Under the pieces are notes generated by a model. That model did no database searches. It saw only the letters and a list, made by a program, of their open reading frames with translations, and was not told the DNA's origin. Positions 6,917 to 14,452 of a stretch of 18,869 bases of DNA are shown here, piece by piece (position 1 is the first letter of the stretch; the number at the start of each line of letters is the position of its first letter). This DNA is from Lachnospiraceae bacterium UBA3772 (lineage in GTDB: Bacteria; Bacillota; Clostridia; Lachnospirales; Lachnospiraceae). The stretch lies in the NCBI GenBank assembly GCA_002371025.1, contig DFFQ01000139.1:1-18869 (forward strand). The letters run 5' to 3'. The position numbers were made by a program, and so were the translations under genes.

Positions 6917-7903
6917 TTATTTAGCCATGTTAAACATCTGAGAATATGCATTGTACAGATTCTCTGTAGAATCACCATCGCAGCATACAAATGAATAACT
7001 GACTCCGTTTATTTTACAGATCATAGAAAGACAATGTCCTGCTCCTCCGGTGGTACCTGTTTTCCAGGCCTCGATTTCAATATTAGAAGGAAGTGTTGAC
7101 TTCTCTGAAAGAAATTCATTGGTAGGAGTAATTGTTTCCTCTACCTTATCACCATAGGAATCAATATATGAATAAGTATATGTCTTATACTGATCTATCT
7201 CTCTAAGTATCTCATGTCTTTCTGCTTCATTGATAATAAGATACATATCATAAGCAGTAACATAATGACCATGTTCATCAAGCCCGTGAGGGTTCATAAA
7301 ATGAGAATTTGTAGCTCCTATTTCATAAGCTTTGCTATTCATCATTTCAATGAATGTAGGTAAATCTCCTGCCACTAATTCTCCTAAAATGACACAGTAA
7401 TCATTATAAGAACAGATCATCAGTCCTGAAAGAAGATTTCTTACAGTGATCTTACATCCTTTTGTAAGGTCACTCTTCATGGCACCATCTTCTCTGAAAG
7501 TAATATCATGAGTGATGGTAACCTCATCATCAAGGCTGATCTTTCCACTTTCAATAGCATCAGCCACAAGAATAGAAGTCATAAGTTTTGTCATACTTGC
7601 AGGATAAATCCTTTTGTTGGCATTATGACTAACAATGACTCCATTGGTTTCATTATTTATCATTAAAGCACAGTAAGTATTTTCAAAGTTAGAAGCATTT
7701 ATTTCTTCATCTAAACCTACTGATGCTCTGTATCTCGAAAATCCATATAAAGATGGTCTTCTCACATCGGAATTTGAATCAGATGTTACAGAGATGGTAC
7801 TGTTGTAACCATCACTAAAAACCTGATTCTTTTTATAGCATATTGAAATAGTGAGGATTGCTGCAATAACAAGAATCCCCATATATAAAAGTCCGTATCT
7901 CAA
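6917..7903 (-). CDS. D-alanyl-D-alanine carboxypeptidase (family S11), membrane-anchored
   Basis: A low-molecular-mass penicillin-binding protein that trims the terminal D-alanine from peptidoglycan stem peptides outside the cell. All three active-site motifs are present: SxxK as S103-M-T-K106, SxN as S165-Y-N167 and KTG at 281-283. An N-terminal hydrophobic segment (about 4-22) is a signal or anchor, and no Ala-x-Ala cleavage site is obvious. At 328 residues it lacks the C-terminal amphipathic domain of typical DacA, so the N-terminus probably anchors it. The start is a TTG at 7903 with AAAAGGGG 8 bases upstream; the next ATG (7882) would cut into the membrane segment. The gene lies 30 bases after the mgsA homologue. 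Confidence 0.92.
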   Translation of the reverse strand: MRYGLLYMGILVIAAILTISICYKKNQVFSDGYNSTISVTSDSNSDVRRPSLYGFSRYRASVGLDEEINASNFENTYCALMINNETNGVIVSHNANKRIYPASMTKLMTSILVADAIESGKISLDDEVTITHDITFREDGAMKSDLTKGCKITVRNLLSGLMICSYNDYCVILGELVAGDLPTFIEMMNSKAYEIGATNSHFMNPHGLDEHGHYVTAYDMYLIINEAERHEILREIDQYKTYTYSYIDSYGDKVEETITPTNEFLSEKSTLPSNIEIEAWKTGTTGGAGHCLSMICKINGVSYSFVCCDGDSTENLYNAYSQMFNMAK

Positions 7904-7933
7904 AAATTTATCCCCTTTTAAAGAAAACCTTTA

Positions 7934-8332
7934 CTAATGCTTATATAAATCTCTCCAGTCAAGATCTCCTCTTTCAAGAGACTTGATCATAAGTTCTGCT
8001 GATGCAAGGTTTGATGCAAGAGGTATATTATGGATATCACAAAGTGTTGAAATATTAAGAAAATCATTATCAGGTGTGATATGATCCATTGGATTACGAA
8101 GGAAAATAACTAAATCCATCTGATTGCTTTCTATCTGAGTAGCAATCTGCTGAACACCACCAAGATGTCCGGCAAGGAATTTATGAACCTGAAGACCTGA
8201 AGCTTCTTCAACAAGTCTTCCAGTTGTAGATGTTGCAAAAAGATTATGATTTTTTAAGATACCTCTGTAGGCAATGCAAAAATTCTGCATTAATTTTTTC
8301 TTTGGATCATGTGCAATAAGTACAATATTCAT
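7934..8332 (-). CDS. mgsA: Methylglyoxal synthase homologue, catalytic residues lost
   Basis: MgsA converts dihydroxyacetone phosphate to methylglyoxal. The 132-residue protein aligns end to end with Bacillus MgsA from memory: MNIVLIAHDPKKKLM, a TTG phosphate loop, LGG-QQI, DLVIFLR-P and IPLASNLASAE. Key residues differ. The catalytic aspartate of the GPLGGDQQ motif is V60 (GHLGGVQQ), the active-site histidine of PHEPD is P87 (TPDND), the proline of GP is H56, and the glycine of TGTTG is S35. The frame is intact with no stop, so this is not simple decay. It is probably a non-catalytic phosphate-ligand binder, or an enzyme with altered chemistry. AGGAGG at 8344-8349 overlaps the rodA stop and stands 11 bases from the ATG. 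The rodA-mgsA order is common in Clostridia. Confidence 0.85.
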   Translation of the reverse strand: MNIVLIAHDPKKKLMQNFCIAYRGILKNHNLFATSTTGRLVEEASGLQVHKFLAGHLGGVQQIATQIESNQMDLVIFLRNPMDHITPDNDFLNISTLCDIHNIPLASNLASAELMIKSLERGDLDWRDLYKH

Positions 8333-8347
8333 GTAGTCAAATACCTC

Positions 8348-9460
8348 CTAAAATTGTTTTTTCTGCAAGCTTATATTTAGTACTATTCCAATCAGGATTG
8401 CAATTGTAAGTAAGGACGTTAGTCCATAACTTATAAATGGCAGCGGAATGCCGGTATTTGGTATAAAAGCAGTCGCAACAGCAATATTGATGAAGGACTG
8501 AAATCCTATTAATCCTGCAGCGCCTCCACTAAGGAGCATTCCACAGGTATCTTTGGAACGCCTAGCTATTCGTATACATTGTAACACTATAAGAAGAATT
8601 AGTCCAACAACAATTACACTTCCAACAAAACCGGTAGCCTCTCCGATTATGGAAAAGATAAAGTCTGTCTGCTGTTCTGAAACTAGTTTTGATGAAGCAA
8701 CTGTGGACTTGGAATTCTGTAATAAAAGTCCTTTTCCTCCTAATTTACCTGAACCGATGGCCATAACTGAGTTAAGCTGCTGTACATTTTCTTCTGCATA
8801 TTTGGCAGGATAGATAAATGAAAGAATACGCTGAACCTGGTGAGCATATAAAAGCTTCTGGTTAGGCTGCTGGATATACCATATAAATGTTCCGGTTACA
8901 GGTACTAAAATAAGTATTGCTACTCCTATTATCTTATAACTTAAACCTGAAAGATAAAGCATTATAAGCATTACAAAAGTAAAGCAGATTGTTGTAGAAA
9001 GATCCGGCTGTTTATAAATAAGAAGAATAGGAATTCCAATAGACATAAAGAATAAAGCTATACATCTAAGAGAATTTATTGCTTCTTTTTCTTTGAATCT
9101 TCTAAGCATCTCTGCCATAAATATTATCATTAAAACTTTAGTCAGTTCAGATGGCTGGAAAGTAAGTCCTCCAATGGTAAACCATCTTACAGCATTGTTA
9201 ACACCGTCACCGAACAAGAGAACTGCCAAAAGAAGTGTATCGCTTATAATATAAAGCGGTATAAAGAAGCGACATACAAAATGGTAATCGATAAATGATA
9301 CAAATACCATTATAACTACAGCTCCCACTATACCAATGGCCTGTTTCTTTGTATAGGAACTATCGGCAGCATTAATGGCAACTACCCCAACTAACATAGC
9401 CGCTATAACAGAAATAAGAAGCATGAAATTGTAATTTCTAAGTTTATATTTCTTAAACAT
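8348..9460 (-). CDS. rodA: RodA/FtsW-family peptidoglycan glycosyltransferase
   Basis: A SEDS polytopic membrane enzyme that polymerises lipid II into glycan strands in the elongasome, working with a class B PBP. About ten hydrophobic segments are visible in 370 residues. Family motifs are RWFTIGGLTFQPSELTK at 92-108, the QPDLSTT loop with the essential aspartate D153, SEQQTDFIFS at 261-270 and PNTGIPLPFISYG at 335-347. The last motif continues LTS where RodA/FtsW proteins usually have GSS. RodA, not FtsW, is favoured by its place directly after mrdA (41-base gap) and in the mreCD block. The ATG has AGAGGA 7 bases upstream. Confidence 0.93.
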   Translation of the reverse strand: MFKKYKLRNYNFMLLISVIAAMLVGVVAINAADSSYTKKQAIGIVGAVVIMVFVSFIDYHFVCRFFIPLYIISDTLLLAVLLFGDGVNNAVRWFTIGGLTFQPSELTKVLMIIFMAEMLRRFKEKEAINSLRCIALFFMSIGIPILLIYKQPDLSTTICFTFVMLIMLYLSGLSYKIIGVAILILVPVTGTFIWYIQQPNQKLLYAHQVQRILSFIYPAKYAEENVQQLNSVMAIGSGKLGGKGLLLQNSKSTVASSKLVSEQQTDFIFSIIGEATGFVGSVIVVGLILLIVLQCIRIARRSKDTCGMLLSGGAAGLIGFQSFINIAVATAFIPNTGIPLPFISYGLTSLLTIAILIGIVLNISLQKKQF

Positions 9461-9501
9461 ATAATTCCTCTAATCAAGTCAGTAAAATAATAGTAAAAAA
9501 G

Positions 9502-12351
9502 TTAGTCTGATGCATTACCATTACCATTTATTGAGTAACGTGTAAGGGCGTCTTTATCATATAAATAAGCATATATAAATCCGGTAAGTTCCGCTGCATT
9601 TGCGGAATTGTATCCATTCTGGATTACAGTTGTTACGGCAACCTCCGGATCAGAATAAGGTGCATATGATATGAAAAGACCATGCTCCGGCTTATCTTCA
9701 CTTTCCTGAGCTGTACCAGTCTTTCCTGCTACTTCAACCTTAATCCCGTTAATTATCTCAGTGGACTTTAAGTCGTCAGTTACAACAAGTCGCATACCTT
9801 CGTGGATTGCATTCCATAAAGGCTGTGAAACATTTACCTCAGAATGAACTGTATGAGTTCCTTCACGGATAAGTTGTCCTTCATAATCAGTTACCTTACT
9901 TAATAAAGTAAGATTATAGGCCGTTCCACTATTTGCAATGGTTGTGGCATATCTTGCCAGCTGAACAGGTGCATAAAGATTATGTCCCTGACCAATGGCT
10001 GTTGTAACAGCGTCATTATCTGAAAGATTAGGTGATATCTCATCTAATTCAATACCACTGGTGGCATCAAGTCCAAATTCAGTTGCATATTTATTGATCT
10101 TTGCAAGTCCAACACTATCGTCGTATGTTCCTGAAACACTGGCAAGTCTGTAACCTACCTCATAATAGAAATAGTTACATGAATTATCAATAGCGTAAGG
10201 AATTGTAAGAGTTCCATGGGTTGCACCGCCTGCAGCATATATCCAGCATCTTGGCTTTGTATATACTTTATCGAATATACCCATATCCTTAATTTCTTCA
10301 TCTATACCGAGAACATTTTCGTTTACACCTGCAACAGTTGATACTATCTTAAATGTAGAACCTGGAGCTGTTCTCATCATGGTTGCCTTATTATAGAAAG
10401 GCGCAGTCTTATCCTTTAATAATTTTGAATAATAAGCTGAGTCAATCTGATTAGTCAGTTTATTATTGTCAAAACCTGGATAACTAACCAAAGCCCTGAC
10501 CTCACCATTCTTTGGATCCGTTACTATTATAGAGCCAGAACATGGATCAAGGGCTAGCATTGCAGGAGTAATATCAAGCTTTGTGATTTTTTTAATCATA
10601 AATGTATAAGCACCGAATTCTCCATTCTGAAATGAAGCATATTCTGCGTCTCCATCTAAGGAAAGAACTTTCTGCTCATACAAAAGATTAACAACATCAT
10701 CTCCTGAGATGCTTCCTTCTCTGATAAGGCTGGTAATTACATCATCCCCGAAGGTTTCATCCTTATCAAGATACTTAACGATATAGTCCACTAAGATATT
10801 ATAGATCTCATCTGAATCATAATACTTATCCTGTTCTTCAATGGAAGAAACATCAATCGCTTCAACACTTATAAGATACTGAAGAAATGATTTAAGACTT
10901 GTATTACCATTAATATAGTCTTTAAATTCCTTAGAATCCTCATCTACAAGAGACCTGTTATATAATCCTTCTCTTCCAAGTAATTCACAGATATATTCCA
11001 TATAGGCCTGATACGTCTTTGAAAGATCATTATTTATACGTGGATCATCAGTAAGAAGCTCATTAATTGTAGCAATAACATCCTTCTTACCTTCTGTAAA
11101 AGTAGAATAAACCTGCTTTTCATGTTCAGAAGCTGTAGGACTGTTCATATCTTCAATATTGATCTGATTATTGCTGAAAAGTGCAGCATATACATCAGTT
11201 ATGGCAATAACATTATCTTTATTATCATCTGGCGGATAAGCTATATTTTCAATATGTCTAAGAAGAATGCTGGCAATTTCCTTCTCAAGCATGTCATAAC
11301 AATACTTAGTAAGATCTGCATCAATTGTAAGATAAATATCATTTCCGGCTATTGCAGTTGTGCTTTTCTTTGTTTCAAGAACTTTACCGAGATTATCTAC
11401 GTAGAGAGTTTCCTCTCCTTCTATTCCCTGTAGATCTGTCTCAAATACTCTTTCAACGCCCATTTTACCTACAACGCTGGTGTCTTTATAAGAATTACCA
11501 TTTATCTTTGAATTAAAATATTCAATATCTTCACTTGAGGCATCTCCCACATAACCTATGATATTTGAGAAATATATAGCATCATTATAGATACGCTGGG
11601 ACTTAACACTGATATTCATACCGAATAATGAGTCCTGATTTTCTTCAATGGCAGCTCTTGATTTCTCAGAAATATCACTGGCTATATTAACAGGTACATA
11701 CTGCTTAAATCTGTTGAGCCATAATTTGTAACGGCATGCTATTATCTGATAAGCCATTAAAGGATCATAAGAATCAGATACTTCAAAGAGATCTGAAAGA
11801 TATGTGATTACATCTTCAGGTTTAGCATTTTTTTCTTCATCTTCTAAGTCTTTTACTGAGTCTACAGCATATACATCTCGAAGAAAGCGAAGTTTTGCAT
11901 CACCGGATATATTATAAGAATAAGCTCCATTCTTATATGAAATCTCAAAATCAATATCCAGCTTATCTCCATTTGCATTTAATATTTTTATTGTATCGGA
12001 AAGAACCTGATTTTTCAGGATGTTTTCTGAAACCTCTTTTTCTTCAGCGGCATCAGATAATCTCTGATCATTTCCAAAGGTAAGAGAATAAGTAATCTTG
12101 TTATAGGCAAGAAGCTTGCCATTTACATCATAGATTTTTCCTCTTATGGCAGGGATACTTAATGTTTTTTCAGTGCGTACAGTAAGACTGTCATTATAAG
12201 AATCACCCTCTTTGATCTGCAGTTTAAAGAGTCTTAATACCAGCAGACTAAAGAGAACGATCATAAGAATTGTTAAAGGAAATATTCGACTTGTTAAATA
12301 TTCTTTTATGAGACCTCTTAAATATTCGAGGAATTCCTTAATCATTTTCAT
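9502..12351 (-). CDS. mrdA: Penicillin-binding protein 2, class B transpeptidase with large insertion
   Basis: The elongasome transpeptidase that cross-links peptidoglycan made by RodA. An N-terminal membrane helix lies at about 23-43, followed by the dimerisation domain (SIPAIRGKIYDVNGKLLAYN at 65-84; GVERVFETDLQG at 298-309). The transpeptidase domain has S665-T-F-K668, S724-C-N726 and K877-T-G879. At 949 residues it is far longer than the usual 600-700. The excess is a helical, acidic insertion at about 365-600, between the ITID-type helix (LTIDADLTK, 341-349) and the GSIIVTDPKNGEVRALVSYP segment. The ATG overlaps the mreD stop by 4 bases (ATGA). A second ATG two codons in is possible. Confidence 0.95.
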   Translation of the reverse strand: MKMIKEFLEYLRGLIKEYLTSRIFPLTILMIVLFSLLVLRLFKLQIKEGDSYNDSLTVRTEKTLSIPAIRGKIYDVNGKLLAYNKITYSLTFGNDQRLSDAAEEKEVSENILKNQVLSDTIKILNANGDKLDIDFEISYKNGAYSYNISGDAKLRFLRDVYAVDSVKDLEDEEKNAKPEDVITYLSDLFEVSDSYDPLMAYQIIACRYKLWLNRFKQYVPVNIASDISEKSRAAIEENQDSLFGMNISVKSQRIYNDAIYFSNIIGYVGDASSEDIEYFNSKINGNSYKDTSVVGKMGVERVFETDLQGIEGEETLYVDNLGKVLETKKSTTAIAGNDIYLTIDADLTKYCYDMLEKEIASILLRHIENIAYPPDDNKDNVIAITDVYAALFSNNQINIEDMNSPTASEHEKQVYSTFTEGKKDVIATINELLTDDPRINNDLSKTYQAYMEYICELLGREGLYNRSLVDEDSKEFKDYINGNTSLKSFLQYLISVEAIDVSSIEEQDKYYDSDEIYNILVDYIVKYLDKDETFGDDVITSLIREGSISGDDVVNLLYEQKVLSLDGDAEYASFQNGEFGAYTFMIKKITKLDITPAMLALDPCSGSIIVTDPKNGEVRALVSYPGFDNNKLTNQIDSAYYSKLLKDKTAPFYNKATMMRTAPGSTFKIVSTVAGVNENVLGIDEEIKDMGIFDKVYTKPRCWIYAAGGATHGTLTIPYAIDNSCNYFYYEVGYRLASVSGTYDDSVGLAKINKYATEFGLDATSGIELDEISPNLSDNDAVTTAIGQGHNLYAPVQLARYATTIANSGTAYNLTLLSKVTDYEGQLIREGTHTVHSEVNVSQPLWNAIHEGMRLVVTDDLKSTEIINGIKVEVAGKTGTAQESEDKPEHGLFISYAPYSDPEVAVTTVIQNGYNSANAAELTGFIYAYLYDKDALTRYSINGNGNASD

Positions 12352-12851
12352 TTATTTTGTGCCTTTTTCTTTAAATATCTATTAATAAGTACGTAGCCTC
12401 TGTAGATTATAGCAGTAACAACTGCAGTATAAAGAACCTGAGGCAGTATGATGTGTTTAAAATAGTAAATAAAATCTGTTCTGTATCTTAATAAAAATGA
12501 TGCCAGATAAATAAAAAAGTCTAAAACAAACTGATCCAGTGATACGATCAAAACTGGAAGTAATACGTCTTCCATAAGAAAGGTCTTATGAAAGAACCCA
12601 TTGACATAACCAATAAACATGAAAATCAGCGCATATGGTCCTAATAACTCATTATAGAACATGTCAAATAAGAGACCTGAAAAGAAACCTATAAGAAGTC
12701 CTTCACGTCTTCCACGTAAGATACCAAATGACATTGTCATTATAAGTAAGATATTAGGTGCTATTCCAGTAACGTCATGAAATGAAAATAGCGTAGTCTG
12801 AATCAGAAATGTAATTATTATCAGGAAGAATAATGTTATTACTCGTCTCAT
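12348..12851 (-). CDS. mreD: Rod shape-determining membrane protein MreD
   Basis: A small polytopic protein of the rod/elongasome complex that works beside MreC. It has 167 residues with about five hydrophobic segments and the typical GRREGLLIGFFSGLLFD signature near 47-63. MreD sequences are poorly conserved, so the call rests on this motif, the topology and the position between mreC and the PBP2 gene. Its start overlaps the mreC stop by one base (TAATG) and its stop overlaps the mrdA start by four, so the three genes are probably translated in a coupled way. Confidence 0.9.
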   Translation of the reverse strand: MRRVITLFFLIIITFLIQTTLFSFHDVTGIAPNILLIMTMSFGILRGRREGLLIGFFSGLLFDMFYNELLGPYALIFMFIGYVNGFFHKTFLMEDVLLPVLIVSLDQFVLDFFIYLASFLLRYRTDFIYYFKHIILPQVLYTAVVTAIIYRGYVLINRYLKKKAQNK

Positions 12852-13702
12852 TAATATGACACTTTCTTTTTTCTATCAGTAATTACAAGGACATCTTTAA
12901 TATCAGTAAAGTTTTCAGCTGGTGTGATCTTAGCTGTCTTTGTAAGGTTATTTGTATCGTCTTTAATCTCGGTGACATAGCCAATTGTAAGGCCATAAAG
13001 GTATCTATCTGATACACTTGAGGTAATTACTCTGTCACCTTCTTTAATACCAGCATTTTTATCAATATTTTTGGCATAGATATATCCATCATCCATAGTC
13101 TTAAGACTTCCTTCAACAGTGCAAAGAGAACCCTTAGAGCCTATTTCAGCAGTAATCTTTGAATGATCATCGATTATAGCTCTTACTTTTGCATAATCAG
13201 CATATGATTCTTCTACAATACCAATAAGACCACTGTCGGATAATACATTACAATCTTCATATACTCCGTCATTTAAGCCTTTATCAATATAGAATTCAGC
13301 AAACCAGCCTGAAACATTTACAGAGAAAACCCTCGCTGCAAGCTTATTATATTCAGGATACATCTGATCAAGACTATAAAGATCTCTTAAGTCCTGCAGT
13401 TCAGTGAGTTCAGCTTCATTTCTGGCTAACTTTTCTTCATTTACTTTAAGTTCTTCTTTTAATCTCTGATTTTCTTCTTTAAGATCTTTAACATTACCAA
13501 AGATTTCCAACTTATCTTCCACCCAAAGGCCTATCTCATTAACGCCTTTCTGAAGTGGGCTTATGATCCCGGAAGCTGCATTTCTTATAGGTGCCAGTGA
13601 ATTCTTCATAAAAACAGAAAGAATGATAAGAATCACGCAAATGACTGATAAAGTCAAAAGCAGATATTTTGGATGTAAATCCTTCTTATAATCAATTTTC
13701 AT
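12851..13702 (-). CDS. mreC: Rod shape-determining protein MreC
   Basis: MreC is an extracellular scaffold of the elongasome that activates the class B PBP. The 283-residue protein has a short cytoplasmic start, one membrane helix (about 13-31), a Lys/Glu-rich coiled coil (about 70-107) and the two-barrel MreC domain from about 117. Recognisable pieces are ARVFSVNVSGWFAEFYIDKG, the GLIGIVEE turn and the AKVRAIIDDHSKI strand. Its first 11 bases overlap the end of radC. Upstream in most rod-shaped Firmicutes one finds mreB; here radC takes that place. Confidence 0.94.
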   Translation of the reverse strand: MKIDYKKDLHPKYLLLTLSVICVILIILSVFMKNSLAPIRNAASGIISPLQKGVNEIGLWVEDKLEIFGNVKDLKEENQRLKEELKVNEEKLARNEAELTELQDLRDLYSLDQMYPEYNKLAARVFSVNVSGWFAEFYIDKGLNDGVYEDCNVLSDSGLIGIVEESYADYAKVRAIIDDHSKITAEIGSKGSLCTVEGSLKTMDDGYIYAKNIDKNAGIKEGDRVITSSVSDRYLYGLTIGYVTEIKDDTNNLTKTAKITPAENFTDIKDVLVITDRKKKVSY

Positions 13703-14393
13703 TTATGTACCCTCTTTCGGCTATACTAAAATAATTTTTATCACCTATGATGATATGATCGACTACTTTAATCCCAAGCATTTCACCGGATTTTATCAGT
13801 TTTCTTGTTATACTGATGTCCGCCTCACTTGGGGTTGGGTCGCCAGACGGATGATTGTGGAGCAGGATCAGGCAGGTGGCATTTATCTTTAAAGCTTTCT
13901 TAAAAACCTCTCCCGCTGAAACAAGGGACCTGTCAATAGTACCTTCTGAAAGTTGTTCTTCATAAAGAAGATTTAATGAACTGGATAAATAAAGGACAAA
14001 GACCTTTTCTCTGGTAAGATATCTGACCTTTTCCATATAATAATCAGCAATACTTTTAGGATCATTCAGCTTTAATTTATCTTTAAAACTGTTACGGCTC
14101 ATTCTTCTTGATATCTCAGTTACTGCCATTATCTGGGCAGCTTTCATCTTTTTGATACCACTTATACTGGTAAGGTCATCCAATGATAGATAATTCAGCC
14201 CCTGAAGTCCTTTATAGACAGGATCCTTATTTAGTATCATCTGAGCTAACTGTATTGCACTATGTTCCTTGGTACCACACTTAATAATTATGGCCAGTAG
14301 TTCTGCGTCACTAAGACTTGCCACTCCATACATAAGTGCTTTTTCAACCGGCTTTTCATCATCAGCCATATCAACGACTCTTAAATTTTCCAT
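13692..14393 (-). CDS. radC: RadC/UPF0758 family JAB-domain protein
   Basis: A protein with a helix-hairpin-helix-like N-terminal part (about 70-100, SISGIKKMKAAQIMAV) and a C-terminal JAB/MPN metalloprotease-like domain. The metal site HNHPSGDPTPSEAD has H179, H181 and D192, and E162 completes the usual set. Despite the name, a repair role is not established in general; family biochemistry is still unclear. The length is normal at 233 residues. The ATG has GGGAGG 6 bases upstream, and that site can be folded into a hairpin (14394-14434). The gene overlaps mreC by 11 bases, matching the classic radC-mre neighbourhood. Confidence 0.93.
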   Translation of the reverse strand: MENLRVVDMADDEKPVEKALMYGVASLSDAELLAIIIKCGTKEHSAIQLAQMILNKDPVYKGLQGLNYLSLDDLTSISGIKKMKAAQIMAVTEISRRMSRNSFKDKLKLNDPKSIADYYMEKVRYLTREKVFVLYLSSSLNLLYEEQLSEGTIDRSLVSAGEVFKKALKINATCLILLHNHPSGDPTPSEADISITRKLIKSGEMLGIKVVDHIIIGDKNYFSIAERGYINEN

Positions 14394-14434
14394 ATAAAAC
14401 CTCCCAAAATTATTGGCCTCTTCGGGAGTTTTAT
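14394..14434 (-). promoter_or_regulatory. Hairpin covering the radC ribosome binding site
   Basis: On the minus strand ATAAAACTCCC (14434-14424) can pair with GGGAGGTTTTAT (14405-14394), giving 11 base pairs with one bulged G and an 18-base loop. The 3' arm contains the GGGAGG site of radC and ends right at its ATG. If it forms, ribosome access to radC, and through overlap to mreC, would be reduced. No long T run follows, so it is not a normal intrinsic terminator. Confidence 0.5.
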
Positions 14435-14452
14435 TAGATTATCTTAAAAAGC

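Noticed and set aside
7934..8332. The mgsA homologue as a pseudogene
   Set aside because: The frame is full length, without stops or frameshift, with a good AGGAGG site and preserved fold segments. Altered function is more likely than decay.
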